Assembly: GCF_019039105.1 (NCBI RefSeq)
Contig: NZ_JAHPIV010000007.1
Location: forward strand, 89,113 to 153,112
Direction of reading: 5' to 3'
Source: Desertibacillus haloalkaliphilus
GTDB lineage: Bacteria; Bacillota; Bacilli; Bacillales; KJ1-10-99
Length of the DNA stretch: 64,000 nt
How positions within the stretch are numbered: the first letter of the stretch is position 1; each line of letters opens with the position of its first letter. Below, one piece after another: positions 16,453-24,701 of the stretch. The notes beneath the pieces are model-generated. The model was not told the origin of the DNA and did no database searches. It worked only from the letters and a program-made list of their open reading frames with translations. The translations under genes and the position numbers were made by a program.

Positions 16453-17442
16453 CTATATACGAAAAGCAATCTTTCCAATCTGCGAAGCGGACTCTAGTCG
16501 TTCAAACGCTTGCTGAAAATCGTTCAGAGAATAGACGTGATCTACTACGGGCTTGATTTGATGTTTGTTGATAAATTCAAGCATCTGTTGATATTCTTCT
16601 GCACTACCCATCGTCGATCCGAGAAGATTAAACTGTCCGTAAAAGAACTGACGGAGGTTAAGCTTAACCTCATCTCCTGCTGATGCCCCGAATGTGACGA
16701 CAGTCCCCCCAGGTCGTACTTGTTGTAATGATTTATCAAATGTAGCTGCACCTACACACTCAATCAGAAGGTCCACCTTTTCACCAACAAGTGCTTGATC
16801 CCAGTCCTCATGACTATCGATCGCTTTATCTGCACCAAGCTCAAGTGCCATTTTACACTTTTCCGACGAACGAGACGTCACATACACCGTTGCCCCTACT
16901 GCTTTTGCAAATTGTAGCAAAAACGTCGCAACACCACTACCAATCCCAGGAATAAGCACTTTCATATCTGCTTGAATGCGAGCTCTTGTAAACAACACCC
17001 GATACGCTGTCAATGCCGCAAGAGATAAAACACCAGCTTCCTCCCAAGATAAATGCTCTGGTTTTTGCACGACATTTCCCGCAGGAATAATCACCTGTTC
17101 AGCAAAGGTCCCATCATCAGGAAGACCGAGGATTTCGAATTCTTTGGGAGGGGCATCACTTGTCTCCTTCCAACCAAGGCCAGGGTTAATCACCACTTCA
17201 TCACCGATTTTGACATCTGTTACACCTTCACCAACAGCATCCACAACCCCGGCACCGTCCGAACCAATGATAAGAGGAGGGTCAGTCGGTTGATGACGCT
17301 TAAGTACAAACAGATCACGATGATTTAAGCCTGCTGCCTTTAGTGAAACACGCACTTCACCCCGTTTTGGTTGTGGGGTTTTAACCTCACGACAAGAAAG
17401 CCCTTTCATCCCCGTTTTTGACTCATGTACAATCGCCTTCAT
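16453..17442 (-). CDS. yogA: Zinc-type alcohol dehydrogenase/quinone oxidoreductase (YogA-like)
   Basis: A 329-residue medium-chain dehydrogenase. It has the GroES-like N-terminus ('GLNHRDLFVLKRH', 'IIGSDGAGVVDAVGEGV') and a Rossmann domain with 'IPGIGSGVATFLLQFAKAVGA'. Catalytic-zinc Cys/His ligands are replaced (N-H-R-D in the first position), so it is probably a zinc-free NADPH quinone/enal reductase. GGAG lies eight bases before the ATG at 17442, which is chosen over nearby upstream GTG and ATG codons. Confidence 0.8.
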   Translation of the reverse strand: MKAIVHESKTGMKGLSCREVKTPQPKRGEVRVSLKAAGLNHRDLFVLKRHQPTDPPLIIGSDGAGVVDAVGEGVTDVKIGDEVVINPGLGWKETSDAPPKEFEILGLPDDGTFAEQVIIPAGNVVQKPEHLSWEEAGVLSLAALTAYRVLFTRARIQADMKVLIPGIGSGVATFLLQFAKAVGATVYVTSRSSEKCKMALELGADKAIDSHEDWDQALVGEKVDLLIECVGAATFDKSLQQVRPGGTVVTFGASAGDEVKLNLRQFFYGQFNLLGSTMGSAEEYQQMLEFINKHQIKPVVDHVYSLNDFQQAFERLESASQIGKIAFRI

Positions 17443-17547
17443 ATTCATCACTCCATTTTTATATGTATCTTACAAAAGATTCATTATCTTTATCATACAT
17501 CTAGATGCTCCTATGAAACCACTTATACTAGCTGAATTCTCATTATA

Positions 17548-17739
17548 CTAAATGGCAAACGATAATCGAAACTCTGTCCCTTTCCTCATCTTGCTTTACA
17601 CCTCGATTTTACCATTAAAATGATTGACTAGCTTATGCACCATAAACAAGCCAATGCCTTGCCCTGCAACAAGGATATGAGAGCCATCGCTTACTTCTAT
17701 ATCTTCCGTTAGTGATATCGACTTTGTTTTTAGAGTCAT
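17548..17739 (-). pseudogene. Histidine-kinase C-terminal remnant
   Basis: A short frame starting ATG (17739) after AGGAGG encodes a truncated HATPase end: 'DGSHILVAGQGIGLFMVHKL' carries the G2 box, then 'NHFNGKIEV'. A TAA stop (17596-17598) breaks it, but the same frame continues 'SKMRKGTEFRLSFAI' to TAG at 17548, which is the normal last strand of such kinases. The N-box and dimerisation domain are absent. So this is a decayed or hijacked fragment; the intact ribosome site leaves open a 47-residue product. Confidence 0.6.
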
Positions 17740-17912
17740 GCTAACCTCCTGTTGTATTGTAGAATGCTTACATAATTATTCTCTATGAAGGTAGCAAAAC
17801 CTTTCAAAAAGTCAGTTTTTACCTAATTTTAGTATTTTTAATATGATTATCATTTCATTCATGTTAGGCTCCTTTTCAAGTAAAGCAAAGCCTTTCGTCT
17901 AGTAGACTAGAT

Positions 17913-17957
17913 TAAAAATGCTCACAAATGTTGTGAAATACATTTGTGAGCATTTAA
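17913..17957 (-). terminator. Terminator of the stalk-domain gene
   Basis: A 15-bp perfect stem, AAATGCTCACAAATG (17916-17930) with CATTTGTGAGCATTT (17941-17955). The minus strand continues with TTAATC after a T run. Confidence 0.75.
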
Positions 17958-18000
17958 CTTTTATATAATGTTTCAATGCAGCGGTATCATGGTGCCAGTA

Positions 18001-18816
18001 TTACTTTTTAGTATAAGCAGAATATTCACCGCCAAAATATATACCAAACCCTGTAAAATCACAACTACCCTCTTCTGATATTTCATGAACACGAATCGAT
18101 TCATCAACTAATTCCAATGTAGCTTCACAACTTCCACTACTAAAAGATGCCGTATCAGCAGAGGTTAATTGGGCTTCTCCATCATACTCATTAAATTCCC
18201 AAGGCATTTGATAACCAGCTAACTGACCACCGGTAGGGTCATAACGGTAACCAGTTTGTGATACAAACGATATTGCGTTCGAATTTTTTTGATGCACATA
18301 TAACTCCGTAGTCATACCAGTCCCTGTATATCCTAAATTATAATATTGACCTAACCATGCTGAAGATTCTATGTTCCCGGTTCCATCTCCTCCAACGCTT
18401 ACAGTTCTTGTGGAACCTTCCCAATGTACGGCCTCCCCTAACGATTGACTAATGAAACGAAGAGGAACAAACGTACGTCCTTCCCTCACTTGCGCCGGAA
18501 CAGAAATGTTCACTTCTTTTCCATTTACTTTTGCTGTATTAGATCCTATTTTCAACCACACCGTTGTGTCACCTTTTGCAGCATCAATGGTTTTTTCTTT
18601 TTGATTCCATTGAACCGTTGCACCTAATGATTCAAAAATCCCTCTTAACGGCACTAAGGTCGTGCCATTTTCAATGACACCTTCATTGTTGTAATATTGC
18701 TTTTCATCATTTTCTATGTAGATAGAAACATCACTATATGCATGAGCACGACTATCACTAACATTTAAAATACAAAATAGTGTTAAGCTAAGTAAAGCGA
18801 GCTTCAAAATATTCAT
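18001..18816 (-). CDS. Secreted copper-amine-oxidase-like stalk-domain protein
   Basis: A 271-residue exported protein. Residues 1-26 form a Sec signal peptide. It is followed by a duplicated stalk domain ('NGTTLVPLRGIFESLGATVQW', then 'REGRTFVPLRFISQSLGEAVHW'), the wall-associated module often called the copper amine oxidase N-terminal domain. The last ~120 residues are Gly/Tyr/Ser-rich and unassigned, with two Cys that could form a disulfide ('GSCEATL', 'GSCDFTG'). No enzyme domain is present. GGGGG precedes the ATG at 18816. A wall or spore-surface role is inference. Confidence 0.75.
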   Translation of the reverse strand: MNILKLALLSLTLFCILNVSDSRAHAYSDVSIYIENDEKQYYNNEGVIENGTTLVPLRGIFESLGATVQWNQKEKTIDAAKGDTTVWLKIGSNTAKVNGKEVNISVPAQVREGRTFVPLRFISQSLGEAVHWEGSTRTVSVGGDGTGNIESSAWLGQYYNLGYTGTGMTTELYVHQKNSNAISFVSQTGYRYDPTGGQLAGYQMPWEFNEYDGEAQLTSADTASFSSGSCEATLELVDESIRVHEISEEGSCDFTGFGIYFGGEYSAYTKK

Positions 18817-19096
18817 TGGTTTCCCCCTATTTTTCATTTAAAGAAACTTTTAGGTAAATATTCCTTTAAACTTTAGCTAAATTTTACCACATTCATAATG
18901 AAAGTAGGTTAATTTCACTAATAAAATTAAATTTAAATGCTTTTTACAATTTCTCCTTACACTGTTTTACCCAGTTAAAAAATTCATATTTTAACTATCC
19001 TTCCTCATGACCATTGAACTTGACTGACATAAGGTTTGAAACATGGATTCAATTGAATTTTTGAGATGATTGTTGGAAGGAGACAATAATTGGAGA
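18817..19096. other. Upstream region of the stalk-domain gene
   Basis: AT-rich sequence between the stalk-domain gene and the tRNA terminator. No gene or regulatory repeat is apparent; it should hold the promoter for the gene at 18816. Confidence 0.35.
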
Positions 19097-19125
19097 TAAC
19101 AAAACCCCTTGCCTAGCAAGGGGTT
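19097..19125 (-). terminator. Terminator of the tRNA gene
   Basis: AACCCCTTGC (19103-19112) and GCAAGGGGTT (19116-19125) form a perfect 10-bp stem with a three-base loop, followed on the minus strand by TTGTTATC. Confidence 0.8.
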
Positions 19126-19140
19126 GGACGTTTATATGTA

Positions 19141-19215
19141 TGGTGACCCGTACTGGATTTGAACCAGTGACCCCTTGCCTGTCAAGCAAGTGCTCTCCCG
19201 CTGAGCTAACGGATC
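19141..19215 (-). tRNA. tRNA-Val (anticodon GAC)
   Basis: A complete 75-base cloverleaf with encoded CCA. The acceptor stem pairs GATCCGT with ACGGGTC. The D arm is GCTC-AGCGGGA-GAGC, the anticodon stem CTTGC/GCAAG holds the loop TTGACAG with anticodon GAC, and the T arm is ACTGG-TTCAAAT-CCAGT. It reads GUC and GUU. It stands alone, with its own promoter and terminator. Confidence 0.95.
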
Positions 19216-19234
19216 ATTTATTAAGAATATGTAT

Positions 19235-19264
19235 AATATACAATAGAACAAGTCCCTATGTCAA
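19235..19264 (-). promoter_or_regulatory. Promoter of tRNA-Val
   Basis: On the minus strand TTGACA (19264-19259) is followed 18 bases later by TATATT (19240-19235), about 20 bases before the tRNA 5' end. It is a near-consensus sigma-A promoter. Confidence 0.75.
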
Positions 19265-19355
19265 CAGCGATTTCATAATTGTTTTATCTGAAGCAACGTA
19301 TGAATGTTTATTTAGAACAATCAAAATCCCCCCTCTCCTGCGACTTCGTAAAAAA

Positions 19356-19838
19356 TCAGTTAAATATATGAAGGCTAACGATAAACAAGAAGAAAAATGC
19401 CATCGTTATGTGCAACTTTCTTCGCATTCCGGTTGCTTTTTTATGACGACGGTAGCCTGTAATTAATAAAACGACTAATACGATAAATGCGAAGTAGCCA
19501 CTTATAAATTTCAAACTCGTGAACGAGCTTGGGTGATGCATCAACATAAGTGCTGCATGAACGATCACAAGTGCTGTACCTGTTATTGCAATTGGAATAT
19601 GTAACTTCATAAATTTACGAGAACCTTTCGCTAACGCTTTTTTTATATTTCTGTTCTTGCTCTTACGAATGATCAAAAAGATAAAAAACATGTTCACATT
19701 TAAAAGAAAGAATACTAACGCCGCTTGTGCAATTCCTTTTGAGGTCGTAATCATCATCGATAGATATTCTTTTTGCCAACTAAATCCTAAGACACAAATC
19801 AAAAACAAGCCATTTAAGGCGATCCACCATTTAACCAC
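19356..19838 (-). CDS. Four-helix membrane protein, cytochrome-b561/ferric-reductase-like
   Basis: A 160-residue membrane protein with four predicted helices. His residues sit at matching depths in helices 3 and 4: 'KLHIPIAITGTALVIVH' and 'RKLHITMAFFFLFIVSLH'. This double H(x13)H pattern is what a b-type haem-binding bundle shows, so a small membrane cytochrome of the b561 or ferric-reductase type is likely but not proven. The start is a GTG at 19838, preceded by AGGAGA. It lies alone, upstream of the tRNA. Confidence 0.55.
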   Translation of the reverse strand: MVKWWIALNGLFLICVLGFSWQKEYLSMMITTSKGIAQAALVFFLLNVNMFFIFLIIRKSKNRNIKKALAKGSRKFMKLHIPIAITGTALVIVHAALMLMHHPSSFTSLKFISGYFAFIVLVVLLITGYRRHKKATGMRRKLHITMAFFFLFIVSLHIFN

Positions 19839-19967
19839 CGAAATTCTCCTCTCTCTACCAAATCTATCCTCATTCTAACACGCCCCAAACACAACAGTGC
19901 CTTATTCTTAAAAATACCCACCTATATGACATATCTAACTCAGCTCAGTACTTGTCCCAAACTAAAC

Positions 19968-20013
19968 ATAAAAGAGGATAGGATAAAAGGTACCAATCTT
20001 TTATCCCATCCTC
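19968..20013 (-). terminator. Terminator of the Pro/Gly/Trp-rich gene
   Basis: GAGGATAGGATAAAAGGT (19974-19991) pairs with the ATCTTTTATCCCATCCTC arm around a short loop; the minus strand continues with TTTTATG. It shares the GGGATAAAAGG stem with 9262-9306. Confidence 0.75.
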
Positions 20014-20028
20014 TAGATTCTCTTTTCT

Positions 20029-20454
20029 TTAGCGTTGTGGTCCTCCAAGACCACCTACAAACTGATGCCAAACCCAAGGCCAGAAACCTCCGCCATGACC
20101 TGGCCCAGGTGTTGGGGGTCTTGGGGGTCCCCAAGGCCCTCCGCCGTGTCCTGGCCATACTGGTTGCCAGGGAGGCCTTGGTGGGGTCGGGCCAAAATAG
20201 GGACTGATTCCGACAAGATCACTATGATGAACTTGGATAAACTGTTGTTGATAAGACGGCCTAGGATAAATAAATAGGCTAACCATTCCAGTGCGATGAT
20301 TATAATCAAGCACATAGGCAACAACTTGACCGTACCCAGGGATCGTTGTGGTGATCCACTGGTTCATGTAGCGCTCAATCACAGTCGGCGGTAAAAATTG
20401 TAATGAAGGTTGTTGACGAAAATTAAAGTCATATTCATGTTGGTAATTATACAC
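20029..20454 (-). CDS. Protein with Pro/Gly/Trp-rich tail, 141 aa
   Basis: No family is recognised. The N-terminal ~85 residues look folded, with a beta-rich segment ('VIERYMNQWITTTIPGYGQVV', then 'VLDYNHRTGMVSLFIYPRP'). The C-terminal ~55 residues are Pro/Gly/Trp-rich with GPTPPRPPWQP and GGGPWGPP units. The start is a GTG (20454) after AAGGAGA. It has no signal peptide. The low-complexity tail resembles spore-coat or exosporium proteins of bacilli; that role is inference. Confidence 0.55.
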   Translation of the reverse strand: MYNYQHEYDFNFRQQPSLQFLPPTVIERYMNQWITTTIPGYGQVVAYVLDYNHRTGMVSLFIYPRPSYQQQFIQVHHSDLVGISPYFGPTPPRPPWQPVWPGHGGGPWGPPRPPTPGPGHGGGFWPWVWHQFVGGLGGPQR

Positions 20455-20524
20455 ACTGCGTCTCTCCTTTCCTCGTTGCTATAGCCTATGTTTACACCCC
20501 CCCATTGTGTGAGAATCACACGAA

Positions 20525-20562
20525 AAACAGAAGCACCTGACTTCCCTCAGATGCTTCTGTTT
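20525..20562 (-). terminator. Terminator after the chemoreceptor gene
   Basis: A 16-bp stem with one G-T pair (20525-20540 with 20547-20562), just beyond the stop at 20573; the minus strand continues TTTTCG. Confidence 0.8.
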
Positions 20563-20572
20563 GACAGGTACA

Positions 20573-21864
20573 TTATTTATCTAGGTTATCCATTTCATCT
20601 TCAAGCTTTTTTGCAAACCGCACTAGCTTGTCTACGTGTTGGTTCCCTGAATCAATGGTCTCATCTATTTCATCTTGAATGTCTTTATACGCATCAAAGT
20701 ATTGTTCATTCTTATCGATCGTTCTCTTCGACTCCTGCATCATACCTGCGATTTCTTGACTACTAGCCGTTAACTCCTCCATCGTCGCTGCAATCTTATC
20801 TATATCTCCAGAAAAGCCCTTTAACTGATCTAACACCTGGTCCAAACTTTCATGGACAGAAAAAAACATTTTTCCACCTTCATTAATCTCTTCACGATCA
20901 TCGGTCATCGAATCAACGACAAATTGGACATCTTTATTTACAGCTGAAATGATATCTCCAATATTACTAGTGGCTTTAATCGAATGTTCAGCCAGCTTAC
21001 GCACCTCACCTGCAACAACCGAAAAGCCTTTGCCATGCTCTCCAGCTCTTGCAGCTTCAATACTTGCATTTAACGCTAACAAGTTGGTTTGATCCGCAAT
21101 ATCTTTTATAATGTCAACGACTTTTTCAATTTCTTTCATTTTGTCATTTAACCCTCGAACAAGAGTTGCAGTCCCTTTTGATTCCTCTTGTATCGTGCTA
21201 ATCTGCTCAGAAATGTCCTGTAAGGATTGTTGACTGTTTTTTGCTAACTCACTCGACTTTCCTGAACTCTCATTCACACGCTGGATCGTATCTGTGTTAT
21301 GTTCAATCGAGCTCGTAATCTCTTGTAAAATACTGTTCGTTCGATCAAAATCGTATATACTTCCTTATTACTCTTGTTATACGTAGTAAGTAACTCATTT
21401 TGGTGCTCGTTTTTCTCATAAAGCGTATCAAATGATTGCTTGAACACCTTCGACTGTTCGTATACTTGATTTGATCTCCGTTGTGATTCTTCGATACTAT
21501 CAGTTAAAGTTTCAGCTAGTGACGACACATTTTTCCCAAGTTGAGACATTTCATCATTCCAGCGATCTGTCGCCATTTTCTCAAAATTACCTTGTTCAAT
21601 CTTTGCTAACTGTCTATTTACGTCATTAATTCTTTTCGTAATAAACAAGTGTGCAAAGATGACAACGAGTAGTGGAATCGTTAGTAACTGCACAAGAAAG
21701 GTAGAAGCAGTAAAGACCGCTCCACTTTCAACACCGAAACTGATTAATGCTGAATTAATCCAACTGACAACTGGTGATCCGATCAACGTACTGATGACAA
21801 CGATCAACAGCAATTTAAATTTAATAGATTTTACAAATGCTAATTTTCCTATCGTATTTTCCAT
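20573..21864 (-). pseudogene. Methyl-accepting chemotaxis protein split by a frameshift
   Basis: Two frames together encode one chemoreceptor. The 5' part has two membrane helices with only a short loop, so no extracellular ligand domain, then a linker (IEQGNFEKMATDRW) and coiled coil up to 'NKEVY'. The 3' part continues in another frame as '[17 protein letters not shown]' and holds the signalling hairpin ('[20 protein letters not shown]'). The shift lies at a (TA)3 run at 21354-21359: removing one TA restores 'KEVYDFDR'. The start at 21864 follows GGAAGGA. It sits 35 bases after the GGDEF-EAL gene. It could be a true mutation, slippage-driven switching or a sequence error. Confidence 0.85.
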
Positions 21865-21899
21865 AGACTTATCCTTCCTCTCTACCATTTACGTTTCGC

Positions 21900-23600
21900 T
21901 TATTCATACCGTAACTTTTCTTGAATATCTCCTCCTCGTTTGGGTCTACTGAAATAAAAGCCTTGACCTTCGTCACACCCTAGTTTCTTTAAGTAATCCA
22001 TCTCTTCTGCAGTCTCAATACCTTCAGCGATGACTCTAAGACCTAATCCGTGACTCATATTAATGATCGCCTCAGTAATTGCTTGATTTTCCTTGTCACG
22101 GTCAATATTTCGAATAAACGATTTATCTATTTTCAGCTTGCTAATCGGAAATCTCTTCAAATAATCGAATGAACAATAGCCCGTCCCAAAATCATCGATA
22201 TTGACTTTGATCCCCATATTCAAAAGTGTATGGAACGCAGAAAATACTTCCTCATCATCACTAAGAGCAGCTAATTCAGTCACTTCAATCACCAACTGTT
22301 GTGGGTCTATCTTTGTTTCTGTCACTACATGGTTTATTTTGTTGATGATATCTGGCTGCTGAAACTGCTTTGCTGAAAAATTAATCGATAGTTTCAAAGG
22401 CCGAAGCCCTTTCTCCTGCCACGTGCGAATTTGAAGACAAGCCGTTTTCAGAACCCACTCCCCAATTAATAGAATCAATTCTGACTTTTCCGCAATCGGA
22501 ATAAAGTCAGCTGGTGAAACCAATCCTAGTTCAGGATGTTCCCAACGAATTAATGCTTCAAGCCCTACAATTTCACCCGTTTTAAGGTAGATTTGTGGTT
22601 GATAACAAAGGAAAAAATCCTCACGTTCAATGGCCGTACGCAATTCGTTTTCAAGTGTGAAATGATTAAATGATTTATGACTCATCTCTGTTTCATAAAA
22701 CATATAGCCATTCTTCCCCTTACGTTTCGCTTGATACATGGCCGTATCGGCATTTTTCATTAATGATTCTCCACTTTCACCATCGCTAGGGTATAAGCTG
22801 ATTCCTGTACTTGTCGTTAAATAAATCGTATGACCTTCCATTTCAAAGGGCTCAGTAAACGCATGACTTATTTTTGTTGCAACTTCTTTAGCACGTTCTT
22901 TTCCTGTATCTGATAGTAGAATCGTAAATTCATCTCCACTAATTCGACTAAGCGCATCATGTTCACCAATACAATTCTTTAAGCGTTTCGAAAACTCAAT
23001 CAATAGCAAATCACCCACTTTATGACCGAGCGTATCATTTATCTTTTTAAACCCATCACAATCACAAAACATAACCGCAAGGCTTGAGTTTTTTAGTTGC
23101 GCATACGTCATCGCCAAATTTAGTCGGTGGTTAAACAATGTTCGGTTCGGGAGTCCGGTTAGTTCATCATGGTATGCCAAATAGGATATTTTTTCCTCTT
23201 TTTGTTTACTTTGAGTCACATTTTGAACGAAAACAATGGCTACATCTTCCCCTTGATAAGGAAATGAACTACTTTTCGCACGTAATATAATATCTGTACC
23301 ATCCCTCTTAATCCCCGTGATTTCAAAGGAATCGTCTGATAATGATAATAAATCGTTTTTTGTCTTCTCTTGATGCTCATCCGTGATAAAATCTAAGAAG
23401 TTCCTGCCAACTACCTCTTCTTCAGTATAACCGGTCATCGTTAAAAACGTTTGATCCACCTCTAGTATCGTCCCTTGATCATGGATAAAAATACCGTCTG
23501 AAGAATTTTTTATAATCTCTTCAAGTTGTAATTGCACTTCTTCTCTGACTTTACTCCTATCCACCTGTTCGATCCTATCATCATTATTCTTGTTAACCAT
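21900..23600 (-). CDS. PAS-GGDEF-EAL cyclic-di-GMP enzyme
   Basis: A 566-residue cytoplasmic protein. A PAS domain occupies about residues 25-130 ('SSDGIFIHDQG', 'GYTEEEVVGRNFLDF'), GGDEF about 137-305 with the signature as SGDEF at 221-225, and EAL about 320-560 with EAL at 348-350. EAL catalytic motifs are kept: 'NFSAKQF', 'VTELA', 'DDFGTGYCSF', 'KIDKSFI', 'AEGIET' and 'QGFYFSRP'. SGDEF is a common active variant, so both synthesis and hydrolysis of c-di-GMP are possible; hydrolysis is the safer call. There is no membrane segment. AAGGAG precedes the ATG. The broken chemoreceptor gene follows in the same unit. Confidence 0.9.
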   Translation of the reverse strand: MVNKNNDDRIEQVDRSKVREEVQLQLEEIIKNSSDGIFIHDQGTILEVDQTFLTMTGYTEEEVVGRNFLDFITDEHQEKTKNDLLSLSDDSFEITGIKRDGTDIILRAKSSSFPYQGEDVAIVFVQNVTQSKQKEEKISYLAYHDELTGLPNRTLFNHRLNLAMTYAQLKNSSLAVMFCDCDGFKKINDTLGHKVGDLLLIEFSKRLKNCIGEHDALSRISGDEFTILLSDTGKERAKEVATKISHAFTEPFEMEGHTIYLTTSTGISLYPSDGESGESLMKNADTAMYQAKRKGKNGYMFYETEMSHKSFNHFTLENELRTAIEREDFFLCYQPQIYLKTGEIVGLEALIRWEHPELGLVSPADFIPIAEKSELILLIGEWVLKTACLQIRTWQEKGLRPLKLSINFSAKQFQQPDIINKINHVVTETKIDPQQLVIEVTELAALSDDEEVFSAFHTLLNMGIKVNIDDFGTGYCSFDYLKRFPISKLKIDKSFIRNIDRDKENQAITEAIINMSHGLGLRVIAEGIETAEEMDYLKKLGCDEGQGFYFSRPKRGGDIQEKLRYE

Positions 23601-23861
23601 TTATCTACTCCTTAAGTTATAGTCATTTGTCATCAATTACTATATAGGTGTAAACTCACCTCAATTGACTCTATTATTTTACATGAACATCGCCTTATTC
23701 TCCATTATTCTACACGATCCGACAAATGTTGTTATATTCCAAATAGTCATATTGTCATAGCGAAAAAAAGAACACCTCACTATTACCCTTGAAAGTTATA
23801 ACATAAACACTTTTTCACAAAAAATAGCAGTTTTTCTCAGCACCTTATTATATTAGATAAA
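23601..23861. other. Upstream region of the GGDEF-EAL gene
   Basis: AT-rich spacer, part of a 310-bp gap. It should contain the promoter for the c-di-GMP gene. I see no strong repeat or gene. Confidence 0.35.
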
Positions 23862-23887
23862 AATAAAAAAGAACCATTGTATGGTCC
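23862..23887 (-). terminator. Terminator of the hotdog thioesterase gene
   Basis: GAACCAT (23871-23877) and ATGGTCC (23881-23887) form a short stem with a three-base loop; the minus strand continues TTTTTTATTTTT. Confidence 0.65.
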
Positions 23888-23911
23888 CTTTAAGAGTTTT
23901 ATACTATTAAT

Positions 23912-24313
23912 TTATTCCTTACTTATAACTGCAACTGTACAACGTGAGACACAAATTAACTTCTCTTCTTCATCTTTGATTTGTATGTCCCACACCATTG
24001 TCGTTCTGCCACGATGAAACGGTGAAGCAACGGCAGTTACGACCCCCTCTCTTTTGCTGCGAATATGATTAGCATTAATTTCTAAACCGACAGCTACTTG
24101 GGTATCCTGATCAATTAAATTCCAAGTCCCAATACTTGCAACAGATTCCGCCAGTACAACAGATGCACCGCCATGAAGAATCCCATATGGCTGTCTTGTC
24201 GCATCATGAACAGGCATTGTTGCAACTACTTTTTCCTCAGTTACTTCCATAATCTTAATCCCGAGTGCATCAACAATCGTACTTCCCATTAACTTTTGAA
24301 CCTCTTGACCCAA
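23912..24313 (-). CDS. Hotdog thioesterase, YuxO/MenI type (DHNA-CoA hydrolase-like)
   Basis: A ~133-residue hotdog protein close to Bacillus YuxO and the DHNA-CoA thioesterase MenI of menaquinone synthesis. The motifs are 'QPYGILHGGASVVLAESVAS' (HGG, with the catalytic Glu in LAESVAS), 'VGLEINANHIRS' and 'GRTTMVWDIQIKD'. Menaquinone synthesis is the likely pathway, but related proteins are generalists. GAGGTGAT lies four bases before the TTG at 24313, which I take as the start; an in-frame GTG at 24322 overlaps that site. Confidence 0.8.
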   Translation of the reverse strand: MGQEVQKLMGSTIVDALGIKIMEVTEEKVVATMPVHDATRQPYGILHGGASVVLAESVASIGTWNLIDQDTQVAVGLEINANHIRSKREGVVTAVASPFHRGRTTMVWDIQIKDEEEKLICVSRCTVAVISKE

Positions 24314-24613
24314 TCCTATCACCTCATTCTTAAACTATATTCACTACACTACCATTTATTACTAAATCAACCAATAAATGGAATTCTGTTCAAGACTTAT
24401 GAGTACGGGTTTCCTCATTGATCTTCACAAACTTTTCAAAACTGTTATATATATTTACCCATATCTGTTTTTTAGGTATTAATTTTCACAACAAGCGTTC
24501 AACCCACTCTGTCAAACCTATTTTTTGAACTTTTATTGAATAAACCCCCTTATTATCAATCTCTCTAAAGATAACCAACTGTTCACATATCTATCACGAC
24601 TCCACCTAAAAAA

Positions 24614-24668
24614 TGTGATTTGCATCACACCTACGCTCGCATTTGAACTGTTATAGTTTTAGTATAAT
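24614..24668 (+). promoter_or_regulatory. FNR-type site and promoter for pflBA
   Basis: TGTGA-TTTGCA-TCACA (24614-24629) matches the FNR/CRP palindrome TGTGA-N6-TCACA exactly. A TATAGT element at 24652-24657 places the site's centre near -41.5, the class II activator position. An alternative TATAAT lies at 24663-24668. Anaerobic activation of the pfl genes by FNR is well known in bacilli, so the site fits its target. Confidence 0.75.
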
Positions 24669-24701
24669 CAAATTGAAACACTTACATGGAGGGAATCGCA
24701 G

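Noticed and set aside
19141..19215. tRNA as an integration site
   Set aside because: No partial tRNA copy or integrase is near; the gene has its own promoter and terminator.
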